Below, in pieces: positions 22,657 to 31,173 of a stretch of 49,740 nt of DNA. The notes beneath the pieces were generated by a model that did no database searches, was not told the DNA's origin, and was given only the letters and a program-made list of their open reading frames with translations. Origin of the DNA: a virus. The stretch spans positions 1 to 49,740 of IMG/VR virus record IMGVR_UViG_3300010354_000135; one strand, given 5' to 3'. Within the stretch, counting starts at the first letter, position 1. Every line of letters starts with the position of its first letter. The position numbers and the translations under genes were made by a program.

Positions 22657-23664
22657 TCAATCAAGTAATGACTTCACTAGCAAACTTACACTATCTTCCC
22701 AATCAAGTAAAGAACTTGAGTATGAATCGATTTGTTGTTCACTCAGAACAAGTCTTTCTTTCGGTGACATGTCCTCTATAATTCCAGGAAGAACCGTCCA
22801 GCTTTCTCCAAGCATAGAGCTAAGCAGCCAATCAGTTACTACCGGAACTCTAAGTCTCAAAGACTGAGATATTGATGGAGTCCACCATGGATCTCCTCCA
22901 CGATGCACAGGGACAAAACATCCAACCGACTGAAGCAGTCTTTCCCTGGACACGGCTGAGTACTCCCACCTGGATCCCTTGAGGGGGATTACTGGAAGTC
23001 TTACTGTTTTTTCCTGCTTTCTGCTCCATTTAGTGTTGGGGGCATCAGACACCCAATACTTAGGAGTCTCTACTGGAAGCTCAGGATCAAGCTCGCTGAG
23101 ATGCTCCTTGTCGAAGCAGAGACCTAATAGATTTTTGTGGTCAACATTGGGTATGTAGGAAGAAACGGAAGCGAATGACATCCATGGGAGTTTGGGATAA
23201 ATTGTATTTGGCCATCTTGAAGTAAAAAGTTTATCTACTCCGTCGATGATCTTTTTGAAGACTTCTTCGTCAAAAGTCTTGGAGTATTCGCTTCTCTTTG
23301 AATAAAAATCCTTGACTAGACTCTCCGGATTTGAATGAACTGAATTTAATCCAGCCCATATTCTTCTAGGATCTGGAGCATCTATTACAATGCTCAAGTT
23401 ATTCAAGTCCCAAGCTCTTGAAATTACGGATAATGCTCCGTAGATTCTGTGAGCAGAGGTACTTGTAGGTGGAGCTAACCCTACTATGACCGAGTCAAAT
23501 TCGGACAAATAGTCGTCAGACATACGAACTGACGGCTCTGTCCAAACTACGTCATGATGATCTGACTTGAGGGCATGTTCCAGCAATCCGGTGAATGTGA
23601 CTGTTCTTGAGTTTCTTGACTCAGACACATGAGCAGCTGTGCATCCAGTAAGAAGTATTTTCAT
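22657..23664 (-). CDS. GT-B-like glycosyltransferase (putative)
   Basis: A 335-residue protein with a Rossmann-like start (MKILLTGCTAAHVS) and a second half ending CFVPVHRGGDPWWTPSISQSLRLRVPVVTDW. That is the arrangement of GT-B donor-binding domains, where a His/Gly/Asp-Pro turn and a following helix bind the nucleotide sugar and are followed by a 'PVV' strand. The middle part (ERLLQSVGCFVP) supports this. ATG at 23664 has a good Shine-Dalgarno (AGGAG, five bases away). A hairpin precedes it, so it may head the regulator block. Similar proteins occur in actinophages; the substrate could be phage DNA bases, host glycans or virion protein. The fold is moderately sure, the substrate unknown. 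Confidence 0.65.
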   Translation of the reverse strand: MKILLTGCTAAHVSESRNSRTVTFTGLLEHALKSDHHDVVWTEPSVRMSDDYLSEFDSVIVGLAPPTSTSAHRIYGALSVISRAWDLNNLSIVIDAPDPRRIWAGLNSVHSNPESLVKDFYSKRSEYSKTFDEEVFKKIIDGVDKLFTSRWPNTIYPKLPWMSFASVSSYIPNVDHKNLLGLCFDKEHLSELDPELPVETPKYWVSDAPNTKWSRKQEKTVRLPVIPLKGSRWEYSAVSRERLLQSVGCFVPVHRGGDPWWTPSISQSLRLRVPVVTDWLLSSMLGESWTVLPGIIEDMSPKERLVLSEQQIDSYSSSLLDWEDSVSLLVKSLLD

Positions 23665-23687
23665 TTCACTCCTAAATACAGATATGC

Positions 23688-23713
23688 CTGCCGCCCGTTT
23701 CTACGGGCGGCAG
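23688..23713 (-). terminator. Hairpin terminator after DUF669 gene
   Basis: An 11-bp perfect GC-rich stem (CTGCCGCCCGT paired with ACGGGCGGCAG) and a 4-base loop lie between the recombination genes and the GT-B gene. On the minus strand it follows the DUF669 stop by 15 bases. No T-run follows, as with the other hairpins here. Confidence 0.65.
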
Positions 23714-23728
23714 ACATAATCTGATCTA

Positions 23729-24283
23729 CTAGAACGGTGCTGGAGGAACTGTAGCGGTTTCCATTGAAGGTGCTCCAGCAGGTGCAGGTGCAGGTGCAGG
23801 CGCTGGTGCAGGAGGTGGAGGCGGCGGCGCTGCAGCCGGGACTGAAGATCCCTGCATTGACGATGCATCATCTGCACCTCTTGGTGGGTAGTACGTCTTG
23901 ATCTCGTTCTTCTTGTCGCCCTGCCAGACCCGAGAGCCAATCTTCGCTCGGAACTTCCGACCGATGAGTGCGCTTTCAATCTGAGCATTGCTTGGCTGCT
24001 TGGAGAAGTACTCCTTGGACAGTCCAAGAGCGGCCATCTTGTTGAAGAAGATACCGAGAGCGGTGGCGTTGTCCTTGGTGACAACAAGGTTATCCCAGAC
24101 TCGCCTCTTGTTGAAGGGACCACCCTGTACTTCGGCGGTGACCTTGAACATTGCCTTTCCGGACTGCGACGTAGTCGCTGAGGCTTCAATGATCACAAGA
24201 TCATAGTCGCCGTCTGGAAGTGCTTCGTAGCTGGCAACTTCTCCAGCTTCCTTGATGAGATCTCCCCAGTTGAGGCTACTCAT
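23729..24283 (-). CDS. DUF669-type single-stranded DNA-binding protein
   Basis: A 184-residue protein. Residues 1-140 show the DUF669 pattern: LPDGDYDLVIIEASATTSQSGKAMFKVTAEVQGGPFNKRRVWDNLVV..., then GRKFRAKIGSRVWQGDKKNEIKTYYPP. DUF669 proteins behave as phage SSB-like partners of recombinases. The C-terminal 45 residues are a flexible Pro/Ala-rich linker (PPPPPPAPAPAPAPAPAG), as in bacterial SSB tails, though the end (VPPAPF) is not acidic as in typical SSB. ATG overlaps the stop of the Sak4-like gene (ATGA), giving a coupled pair. The role is coating ssDNA and loading the annealing protein. Confidence 0.85.
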   Translation of the reverse strand: MSSLNWGDLIKEAGEVASYEALPDGDYDLVIIEASATTSQSGKAMFKVTAEVQGGPFNKRRVWDNLVVTKDNATALGIFFNKMAALGLSKEYFSKQPSNAQIESALIGRKFRAKIGSRVWQGDKKNEIKTYYPPRGADDASSMQGSSVPAAAPPPPPPAPAPAPAPAPAGAPSMETATVPPAPF

Positions 24284-25065
24284 GATGCTACCTCTTTCTT
24301 AGGTGTTGACTTTACTGCGGTGGATGATTGCTTGGCACCGAAAACAATGTCAAGCATTCGGTCTATTGAAAGGTTTTGCTGCTCTACTACTGACCCGAGA
24401 CGGCCCTGGACTCGCTCACCGGCCTCGTATTGGTTGTTGCGCTCAACATACATGCGCCTGACCTTATACGGGGGCTGCATCGGATCCGGGTTAACCATCT
24501 CCTCAACAGTGAGTGCTCCAAGAATGTCGTAGAAGTACGGAGCCTGGATAGCCAACTGACCTTGAAGGTACGGCTTGTACCTACCGCTCATGTCCTGACG
24601 AGCCATTGCCGTCAGTACGACTGCCTCAAGCGGATTGGTCGGATGCATTGTCAGATCGCGGAGGTCGCGGAGAAGACCGCCCATGTGGCGAAGCAACTCG
24701 CCCCACTGCTGCATCTTCATCTGCTCATTTCCTGCAATGTTGTCAATGCACTTGACCTGCAACTCCGAGATGGAGTCGATAATCAGGCTCTTGAACTGGT
24801 GCTTTCCAGACTGAAGCCACTGATAGGTCTTCAAGACGGTGTCGTATGTGTGAACTACCACAACGCACGTATCCCAAGACCCATCAGCTACTGGAGGCTC
24901 ATCCCTCAGCGGGTCCCAGTACTTGATGACGATGGGAAGGAATCTATGCCCACCTTCTACATCCAGCATAAGCCTGGGATATGGAGCGGTAACTGCAAAG
25001 GTTGACTTTCCAACCTTCGACTCTCCATACACCATGGCTGTCAGAGATCTTTGGATCTCTCCCAT
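24280..25065 (-). CDS. Sak4-like RecA-fold ATPase (AAA_24)
   Basis: A single-domain RecA-like ATPase. The P-loop is YGESKVGKST just after the start and Walker B is LIIDSISEL about 75 residues later; a third conserved stretch (VVLTAMARQDMSGRYKPYLQG) is typical of Sak4/AAA_24 recombinases. These promote single-strand annealing with an SSB partner, here the DUF669 protein encoded four bases overlapping downstream. I chose ATG at 25065 because AGAGGA lies seven bases upstream; the GTG at 25071 would leave the ribosome site almost no spacing. The length is normal for the family. Confidence 0.85.
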   Translation of the reverse strand: MGEIQRSLTAMVYGESKVGKSTFAVTAPYPRLMLDVEGGHRFLPIVIKYWDPLRDEPPVADGSWDTCVVVVHTYDTVLKTYQWLQSGKHQFKSLIIDSISELQVKCIDNIAGNEQMKMQQWGELLRHMGGLLRDLRDLTMHPTNPLEAVVLTAMARQDMSGRYKPYLQGQLAIQAPYFYDILGALTVEEMVNPDPMQPPYKVRRMYVERNNQYEAGERVQGRLGSVVEQQNLSIDRMLDIVFGAKQSSTAVKSTPKKEVAS

Positions 25066-25091
25066 TGCCACTTCCTCTCTATTTCTTTTAG

Positions 25092-26012
25092 TTACTCTGT
25101 GCCTTTGCTATCAGAGTTGTAGTAGGAATACGGATCTGTTTCCTCAAACATCTCAGTCAGCGCTTGTTCTGCAGAACTTCCGTCATCGAACATAGTGCAG
25201 ATTGAGAAGAATTTACACTTCCACTTGCAGTCCCGAGTAGGACTTGGATACGCAACGAGAGAGTGATCTTCGCCCTCATCTAAAGCAGTTCGAACTCGCA
25301 TGAGGTCTGTAATGGCTCCATGAATTCGATTCCAGAATGATCTGAGGGTGAAGACATTGTGTCTGACTTCGATCTGATCGTAGAAAGGGGGACGAGCATT
25401 TGCTGTCCTTTTTACCTTCTTGAGCATAGTGAAAATGCCACCCTCGGAGCGACTTGTCTCATTCTCCTTTGTTGACTCAAGGAGCATGTAAGTCAAAATC
25501 TGCTCATTCATCGGAGCCAGATTTGCAAAGTCAGTGAGAGATCCTCCGACAGTCTTGAAGTCGCGAAACATGCGAACACCATCAATCTTGCGACGGACTC
25601 GCATGTCTAGCTTTCCTTGAAGCTCTACGTCTCCGTTGAATAGAGGAGCAATGATTGTCTCTTCGGTGGAGACCATCTCTAGCTCTGCATCTATTCCATT
25701 CTCTTCCACCCACTCAAGGTAACCCTCAAGCATTACTCTCCCGAGATCTGCTTCAGTGTCCAGCGTACTGGTGTCACGCCAGTCTTCCTCAAGAAGAGCA
25801 CGGTCGGCCTTCACCAAGTCCGAGTGAGCCTTGAGAAGTGGGACATTATTTGAGTAGTACTCGTCTAGTGCCTTGTGGACCCTTGATCCAAGCGCAAGAG
25901 CTCCGGTGTACTCCTTGCTCTTTGGCTGCATGCGTCTGTAGTAAGTAAGCCACCACCTACGACGGCAGTCCTTGAAGGTTTGAATCTCGGAATTAGAAAG
26001 CCTTACCGTCAT
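25092..26012 (-). CDS. PD-(D/E)XK nuclease with 4Fe-4S cysteines (Cas4/RecB-like)
   Basis: A 306-residue single-domain exonuclease of the PDDEXK_1/RecB family. Motifs: H46 in GSRVHKALDEYY, D136 in QGKLDMRV, D151-x-K153 in FRDFKTV, and Q171...Y175 in NEQILTYML. Four cysteines, C16 near the N-terminus and C262, C266, C272 near the C-terminus, are placed as in Cas4 and AddB, which hold a 4Fe-4S cluster. It would degrade DNA ends to give ssDNA for the Sak4 and SSB-like proteins downstream. ATG at 26012 forms an ATGA overlap with a 49-residue zinc-ribbon gene. No cas1 or cas2 is nearby, so this is a recombination nuclease rather than a CRISPR adaptation factor. Confidence 0.9.
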   Translation of the reverse strand: MTVRLSNSEIQTFKDCRRRWWLTYYRRMQPKSKEYTGALALGSRVHKALDEYYSNNVPLLKAHSDLVKADRALLEEDWRDTSTLDTEADLGRVMLEGYLEWVEENGIDAELEMVSTEETIIAPLFNGDVELQGKLDMRVRRKIDGVRMFRDFKTVGGSLTDFANLAPMNEQILTYMLLESTKENETSRSEGGIFTMLKKVKRTANARPPFYDQIEVRHNVFTLRSFWNRIHGAITDLMRVRTALDEGEDHSLVAYPSPTRDCKWKCKFFSICTMFDDGSSAEQALTEMFEETDPYSYYNSDSKGTE

Positions 26013-26158
26013 GCTGACACCAACTTTCCACTGCAGAGCCTGCAGTAATTTTTGTGTTCTGTTGAAAGAGCAGACTCAATGTAGCGAGAAGCTCCGCAGG
26101 ATCTAAATATTAGGCAGGCAAACTCATCGTCATTGAGATTGTCATACTCCACGGTCAC
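26009..26158 (-). CDS. Small zinc-ribbon protein, 49 aa, coupled at both ends
   Basis: A short frame from GTG at 26158 to TGA at 26011-26009. The GTGA at its start overlaps the stop of the SNF2 helicase gene and the ATGA at its end overlaps the start of the nuclease gene, both by four bases. This exact double coupling, and the lack of any other use for the 142-base gap, support it as a real gene. The product is acidic at the N-terminus (EYDNLNDDEF) and has four cysteines, C15 and C21 (C-x5-C), then C39 and C42 (CRLC), which can form one zinc site. Its partners suggest an accessory factor in recombination; no family was recognised. Confidence 0.75.
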   Translation of the reverse strand: MTVEYDNLNDDEFACLIFRSCGASRYIESALSTEHKNYCRLCSGKLVSA

Positions 26159-27957
26159 TTCTTCTCCTTGTCAGTCTTAAGCAGGGAGAGAAGCTTGTCG
26201 CGATCTCTGACTATCTCCTCAAAGTTATCGGACTTCGTTCCGAGTACTTCAATTACTCGTTCCTCAATCGATCCTTCGGTTACGTAGTCTGTGATGATGA
26301 TCGAATCGTGGATCTCAGATCCGATGCGGTGGACGCGATCCAGAGCCTGCTTGTAGTCAACGAGCGACCACGGACGCTGAAGCATCACGAGACGACGAGC
26401 TGCGGTCAGAGTGACACCAACACCACCAGCCTGAGCCGTGAAGAGAATCCATTTTGTTCTTCCACTTTGGAAGTCGTCAATGGCCTGCTGCCTATCGTCC
26501 TCTGAGACTGTTCCAGTTATAAGTCCATGAGGTATGCCAGCCTTTGTCATTGCCGAACTTAGTAGGTCAATCAACTGACGAGACACAGCGCACACTGCCA
26601 CTGAGTCATTCCCGAAGTCTCCGCTCTTGATGTCATCCATCAGAGCATCGACCTTACAGGAGGGCTCTGACAGAACAGCCTTGGACTCCCCTGTAGTTTC
26701 GTCTACAACAAGCTCAGCGTATGACGAGGAAAATTGAAGCAATCGCAAGGTCTGCGTGAGAATGCTTGGGGCAGAAAGAACTTCACCAGACTCCAACTCA
26801 GCGATCATGTGATCGCGCATGTCGGAGTAAGCCTTCTGCTGCTTTGTTCCCATCTCTATGTCTCGTCGGTCATTGACAACCTCAGGAAGCCAAGGAAGCA
26901 CCGACTTCTTAAGCATTCTCCTCATGTACGGATTGACGGTGTCGTAGAACTCCTTCTGCATGTGCGGCTTTACGCCGATCACCATCATTCCACCGAAAGC
27001 ATTGAGCATCGTGTCAATGTAGCGATCAATCCACTTAGTTTTCGTCGGCCAGTCTTCCGGCGAAAGCCAGTGAAGAATGCTCCACAGATCTACTACGTCA
27101 TTGGCTATAGGCGTTCCTGTGAGAGCGAATCGAATGTCCGCATCTCCTGTTGCAGCCCATAGCGCCCGAGTCTGCTTGCTTTTCGGATCCTTGGATCTGT
27201 GAATCTCATCAGCAATAACAGCTTTGAAATCCATCTCGTTTAGTTCTCCTGGATGAACTTCACATCTGTTTGCCGAAACCTTCTCATCCTCACCTCCGCA
27301 CGGAACGCATCTCTTGAGAGAGATAGATCCGTAGCCAGTAAGACGTGAGTGAGACCTAAGCGACTCCCAGTTGATGATGAATACCTGAGCATCCTCACTA
27401 GACAGCTGCTTCTTCCTAGCTGCGGCAGATCCTTTGACTACCTGAGTAACTACACCAGGCCACCACATCTTGAACTCTCGTTCCCAGTTCTTCTTGAGGG
27501 TGTTTGGGCAGATAATCAGCGCAGGAAAGACATCGGTTCCGGAATCGTGGAGTGCCTTGAGTGATCGAATTGCCTGTGCGGATTTCCCAAGTCCAGGCTC
27601 GTCGGCAAGAAGTGCCCTCTTGGCAGTTGAAAGAAATGCCACCCCCGCACGCTGATGCGGAAAGAGGTCCTCATCTCCGTCGAATGTCTCAAGTTCCCTG
27701 AGCTCTAGTGCTGGATTTATGCGAGTTTTCCGGTAGTTATCGGCCCACTGATTAAGATCTGGCTCAATATTCAACTCAGAGTTGAATGTGGAGCGTAAAG
27801 CTAAACACGAGGTCCAACTCAGTGGAACTCTCCAGAACCCGTCTTCCCTACTCCATGAAGCCCCTGGAAGGCTCTTGCAGAGCTCCTTCCATCTCCATTC
27901 AGCTTCTATCTTGATGTGCTTTCCAGTCTTCGGATCAATATCAACTGATACCGGCAT
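26155..27957 (-). CDS. SNF2-family DNA helicase/translocase
   Basis: A 600-residue superfamily 2 ATPase that translocates on double-stranded DNA. Walker A is DEPGLGKS at 119-126, motif II is DEIH at 250-253, LTGTPIAN is motif III, and the C-terminal helicase half ends with GGVGVTLTAA and QALDRVHRIG (motifs V and VI). The N-terminal 80 residues (WRWKELCKSLPGASWSREDGFWRVP) resemble the small domain preceding the ATPase in SMARCAL1-like phage enzymes. Between motifs Ia and II lies a likely zinc knuckle, C217, C220, C232 and H235. ATG at 27957 has a clear Shine-Dalgarno (GGGAGGA). It may remodel forks or branched DNA with the RuvC-like nuclease and the Sak4-like protein. Confidence 0.92.
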   Translation of the reverse strand: MPVSVDIDPKTGKHIKIEAEWRWKELCKSLPGASWSREDGFWRVPLSWTSCLALRSTFNSELNIEPDLNQWADNYRKTRINPALELRELETFDGDEDLFPHQRAGVAFLSTAKRALLADEPGLGKSAQAIRSLKALHDSGTDVFPALIICPNTLKKNWEREFKMWWPGVVTQVVKGSAAARKKQLSSEDAQVFIINWESLRSHSRLTGYGSISLKRCVPCGGEDEKVSANRCEVHPGELNEMDFKAVIADEIHRSKDPKSKQTRALWAATGDADIRFALTGTPIANDVVDLWSILHWLSPEDWPTKTKWIDRYIDTMLNAFGGMMVIGVKPHMQKEFYDTVNPYMRRMLKKSVLPWLPEVVNDRRDIEMGTKQQKAYSDMRDHMIAELESGEVLSAPSILTQTLRLLQFSSSYAELVVDETTGESKAVLSEPSCKVDALMDDIKSGDFGNDSVAVCAVSRQLIDLLSSAMTKAGIPHGLITGTVSEDDRQQAIDDFQSGRTKWILFTAQAGGVGVTLTAARRLVMLQRPWSLVDYKQALDRVHRIGSEIHDSIIITDYVTEGSIEERVIEVLGTKSDNFEEIVRDRDKLLSLLKTDKEKK

Positions 27958-28003
27958 CTGTCCTCCCTTCCTTCCGTCACTGATACTAACACCAAATTTT
28001 TAG

Positions 28004-28477
28004 TTATTCAATTTTTTGTGTAAGTAATTCTACAGGCTTCCATCCGGCCTTGACAAGCCGAAGAAGAGCGTGCCGAATCGCATCATTTGCGTGGCCGTCC
28101 CCGCCTTTATGCCATAGATTAAGGACCTTGAGCGCTTCGTTTGGGAACATAGTCTTAGCATTTACTGGTGCTTGAAATGATATATTTTGCTTGTCATATC
28201 CGTTGAGATGACATAGATATTTAAGCACTCCGATGTTCTCAAGACTCCAGGGAGCCTGAGAATTTCGTACAGTTTGAGCGTTTATCACAAAAGACTCGCA
28301 AGCAACATAAAACTGTGCTACATTAACGTGTTGAATGAGAGCTTTCTGTATCTCTTTGCCGAAGTCGTCTGGCCCAGATTCTAGCGAGTACAGAATAGTT
28401 GGCCTAGATTCTGGACCTTCCCAGGAGACTACGGCAATTCCACTTGCTTTTCCTGGATCTACTCCTAGTACAATCAC
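28004..28477 (-). CDS. RuvC-like Holliday junction resolvase
   Basis: A 157-residue RNase H-fold nuclease. The acidic catalytic set is visible: D7 in LGVDPGKASGIAV, E61 in VACESF, and D127 and D132 in GDGHANDAIRHAL. Such phage resolvases cut branched DNA before packaging. GTG at 28477 overlaps the stop of the deaminase gene (GTGA), so the two are coupled. The length is typical of phage RuvC-like proteins. Confidence 0.88.
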   Translation of the reverse strand: MIVLGVDPGKASGIAVVSWEGPESRPTILYSLESGPDDFGKEIQKALIQHVNVAQFYVACESFVINAQTVRNSQAPWSLENIGVLKYLCHLNGYDKQNISFQAPVNAKTMFPNEALKVLNLWHKGGDGHANDAIRHALLRLVKAGWKPVELLTQKIE

Positions 28478-28794
28478 GTCCAGACCACCTTCGCTACTCC
28501 AACTCTATTAAGATATCCTTCGCACTTCTTGCAAGGTTGCGAATCTCCAGGAGATCCGTCTGCAAGAACCCGAGCTACGTATACGAGTGCTCCTGGGGCT
28601 CTCTTACCGGCGGCAAGAACTGCAGCAACTTCGGCATGAATGTGTGCTTTTCTCCATGCCGTCTTTGGGTCTCCTACCTTTTTGTTCGTTGCCTTTGACA
28701 CGATTCTTCCGTTACTGACAACGACGCATCCGTGCTGATACCTGCACCTGCTCGTCTTGGCAACTCTTAGAGCTTCTTCCAGGTACTTATTCAT
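28474..28794 (-). CDS. Zinc-dependent cytidine/deoxycytidylate deaminase family protein
   Basis: A 106-residue deaminase domain. The zinc and proton-relay motif HAE is at 53-55 (HIHAEVAAV) and the second zinc motif P-C-x2-C is at 87-91 (PCKKC). The small size and the CxxC form fit phage dCMP or cytidine deaminases, which make dUMP for dTMP synthesis; a base-modifying deaminase is also possible. I chose ATG at 28794, where the family domain begins and which lies just past the polymerase stop. A TTG at 28830 would add 12 residues and overlap the polymerase. Its stop overlaps the RuvC-like start. Confidence 0.82.
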   Translation of the reverse strand: MNKYLEEALRVAKTSRCRYQHGCVVVSNGRIVSKATNKKVGDPKTAWRKAHIHAEVAAVLAAGKRAPGALVYVARVLADGSPGDSQPCKKCEGYLNRVGVAKVVWT

Positions 28795-28808
28795 CTTTTT
28801 ATCATTTC

Positions 28809-30629
28809 CTAAGAGTACTTTTCGCCCCAATTTTCAAATGGACCATCTACTCCAGCGGTTAATGGGACAGACCATCCGTCAGAAGTAGTCATGCACTTCT
28901 TGACAATATCCCTCACCTCGTCAACGTCCTCTCTTGGGCACTGCAAAACTATCTCATCGTGGACAGGAACAATCAGCATTTCAGTAAGGTCTGCTTGATC
29001 AAGTTTTATGAGGTTTGTCTTGAATACCTCTGCTGCGCTTGACTGCACAAGATAGTTGGTCAGGCTATAAACCCTGTCTTCGTCGCATGGCAAACGCCTT
29101 CCAGTCTTCGTGAGGACGTATCCCTGACCTTCAGACTGTAGTCTCCTCATGCCAGCATCTTCAACCTTCTTCTGAAGCATCTTTACTCCAGGATAAGAAC
29201 GGTCGAAGGCATCTACTACCTCCCTCATCTGCCCTTCTGGGACACCTGCGGTGAGGGCCATCTTAGGAACACCTGCTCCGTACAGTTTTCCGTAGACAAC
29301 GCCCTTGACGAGCTTCCTCCGTGGATCAGACTTCTTCAACGTTTGATCCTGATATATGTCGCGCATGATTTCAGTGAAAGCGTCCCCACCCTCCTCATCC
29401 GCCTTACGGAATAGGTTGATCAACTGAGGGTCCTCGCTCATCGCGGCAGTGAGCCTAAACTCAACCTGATCCAAGTCAGAGGACAAGATCACATGATTCT
29501 CGTCCTTAGGAATGAAGGCCCGACGAACTGTGGCCTCTCCCGATGGAAGGGTTTGAAGCGCTGGGTCGGTGATTGACATGCGACCAGTCCTAGCACCAAG
29601 GGTCTTTATGGACGGATGCAGAAATCCGTCGATCTCCTTGTCGATGAAGTTCTGGAAGTACGTGTTCGCCAATTTGTCGGCTTTTCGCTGTGCCAGCACC
29701 GTATCAGCAAGATGCCGAACTTCATCGTTTCCTTCAATGGTCAACCTCTTGAGCTGATCTGCGCTAGCTGACTTCTGCCCAGACGGAGTGAACTCAGTAA
29801 TAACTCCACCAAGCTCTTCGATGAGCCTGACAAGCTGAACGTTGCTTGTGATCTTGTAGCCATATTTGTTATATGCCCAGAGCTTTACTTTTTCCGTGTA
29901 CTCAATGAGCTCATCTCTTTTTTGCCTTGAGTATTCGAGATCGACTTTTGCTCCGTTGATCTCCATCCTCGTGACAATTTTTCTAGTGCCCATCTCAATT
30001 TCGTAGGCTTCGTTATACGGCTTTCCTGGTCCGCACTTTTCGTAGAACTGCTCCCACAGACGAAGGGTAATCACCGGATCAAGTGCTCCGTATGCCCAGT
30101 ACGGCTCAAATTCAATTGGAACCGTCCCCCATGTCCAGCCGTTTTTGGCCAGCGATGAGCTGAGGGTGTCCTGAAGATTTGCACTGTGGGAGTCCACATA
30201 GACACTAGCTAGTCTTTTCAGAGCGCCAGAGCCGAGAGGATCAATGAGGTGCGCCATGATCATGGTGTCATGAGCGCGATGCCACGGAATTCTCCAACGA
30301 GAACGTATCTCAAACCATCTGGCCTCGAAAGCTATGTTGTGACAGACGATATGACCGTCAAACTTGTCCATTGCCTCGTAGAAGACACCTGACCACTCCT
30401 CCCACGGGATGGCCCAGCCCTGCATTGAATCCCCGACTTGAACAAGACGCAGAGTTCCATGCCACGGAGATAGTGCGTCTTCTCGCTGCCTGCCAGGAAG
30501 TTCGCCAGTCTCAGTGTCAATGGCAATAGCGTTATTTGGTCGTCGCTCGCCAAGCCAGGTAATGAAGTCTGCAGCAGTCTGAGAATTGTTCACCAGATGC
30601 AGCTTTACGTCTGAAAGACCGTTGTTCAT
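28809..30629 (-). CDS. DNA polymerase I family (family A) with 3'-5' exonuclease
   Basis: A 606-residue replicative polymerase. Exonuclease motifs: D38 and E40 in AIDTETG, HNIAFEARWF at 97-106 (Glu where Asp is usual), and YGALDPVITLRL at 180-191. Polymerase motif A is SSDLDQVEFR (383-392), motif B is RRKLVKGVVYGKLYG (437-451), and motif C is VHDE (556-559). Tyrosine 446 stands at the position of E. coli Phe762 and T7 Tyr526, a feature of T7-like polymerases. There is no 5'-3' exonuclease domain. It heads the replication block downstream of the tail genes. Confidence 0.95.
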   Translation of the reverse strand: MNNGLSDVKLHLVNNSQTAADFITWLGERRPNNAIAIDTETGELPGRQREDALSPWHGTLRLVQVGDSMQGWAIPWEEWSGVFYEAMDKFDGHIVCHNIAFEARWFEIRSRWRIPWHRAHDTMIMAHLIDPLGSGALKRLASVYVDSHSANLQDTLSSSLAKNGWTWGTVPIEFEPYWAYGALDPVITLRLWEQFYEKCGPGKPYNEAYEIEMGTRKIVTRMEINGAKVDLEYSRQKRDELIEYTEKVKLWAYNKYGYKITSNVQLVRLIEELGGVITEFTPSGQKSASADQLKRLTIEGNDEVRHLADTVLAQRKADKLANTYFQNFIDKEIDGFLHPSIKTLGARTGRMSITDPALQTLPSGEATVRRAFIPKDENHVILSSDLDQVEFRLTAAMSEDPQLINLFRKADEEGGDAFTEIMRDIYQDQTLKKSDPRRKLVKGVVYGKLYGAGVPKMALTAGVPEGQMREVVDAFDRSYPGVKMLQKKVEDAGMRRLQSEGQGYVLTKTGRRLPCDEDRVYSLTNYLVQSSAAEVFKTNLIKLDQADLTEMLIVPVHDEIVLQCPREDVDEVRDIVKKCMTTSDGWSVPLTAGVDGPFENWGEKYS

Positions 30630-30668
30630 CGCTCGTCTCTTTGTATTGATCGTGGGCTTACAGGGATA

Positions 30669-31145
30669 TCAAGGTATCATTTCTACCCGATAGATACCAT
30701 CAATCTTTGCATCGTTTTCCGATGCCATCTCAAGGAGTCTCTGAGCTACGTTAGTCAGGTATCTTGCTCCACCGTTGTCGTATTTATATAGAGCTTCTAA
30801 TACGGCTTCTGGGTCCTCGGATACTTGAGCCCAGTATCGGTATTTCTCAGGAAAGACAATCGGAGCTTGAAGAGACGGCTTGCATTCATCACACGGTATT
30901 GAGTCTTCTAAAACCTTATCAGTTGAGCATTCAATTAGTCCGTATCTCTTCACTAGAGGGCATGCTGCAGCATGGTAGACCAGCGATACCCCAGTGCGAG
31001 AAAGCACGTATGACCCGCTTTCGGTTTTATAGAGAGAGAACTCTATCCAGCGAGTAGCTCCCTTCCTCCAAGAAGACGACTCTCCGAGCATAGATCCACT
31101 AAATTTAAGAATTCTTGAACCATCTACAACTTCATACATAGTCAT
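30669..31145 (-). CDS. Hypothetical protein with four-cysteine motif
   Basis: A protein of unknown function. It has a beta-rich first half (YEVVDGSRILKFSGSMLGESSSWRKGATRWIEFSLYKTESGSYVLSRTG) and a cysteine set C-x9-C...C-x2-C (ACPLVKRYGLIEC; CDEC) that could bind a metal. The last part is helical (DPEAVLEALYKYDNGGARYLTNVAQRLLEMA). I set the start at ATG 31145 because it lies just past the upstream stop and has GAGAG before it; an in-frame ATG at 31220 would overlap the upstream gene by 47 bases. It sits between the tail block and DNA polymerase. Confidence 0.65.
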   Translation of the reverse strand: MTMYEVVDGSRILKFSGSMLGESSSWRKGATRWIEFSLYKTESGSYVLSRTGVSLVYHAAACPLVKRYGLIECSTDKVLEDSIPCDECKPSLQAPIVFPEKYRYWAQVSEDPEAVLEALYKYDNGGARYLTNVAQRLLEMASENDAKIDGIYRVEMIP

Positions 31146-31173
31146 CTCTCTGTTATTCAACGTATGTGTTTGG

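Noticed and set aside
24430-25005. Plus-strand frame of 191 codons opposite the Sak4-like gene
   Set aside because: No ribosome site; the minus strand has clear Walker motifs and coupled neighbours.
25092-26012. Cas4 as part of a CRISPR adaptation module
   Set aside because: No cas1, cas2, repeats or leader nearby; neighbours are phage recombination genes.
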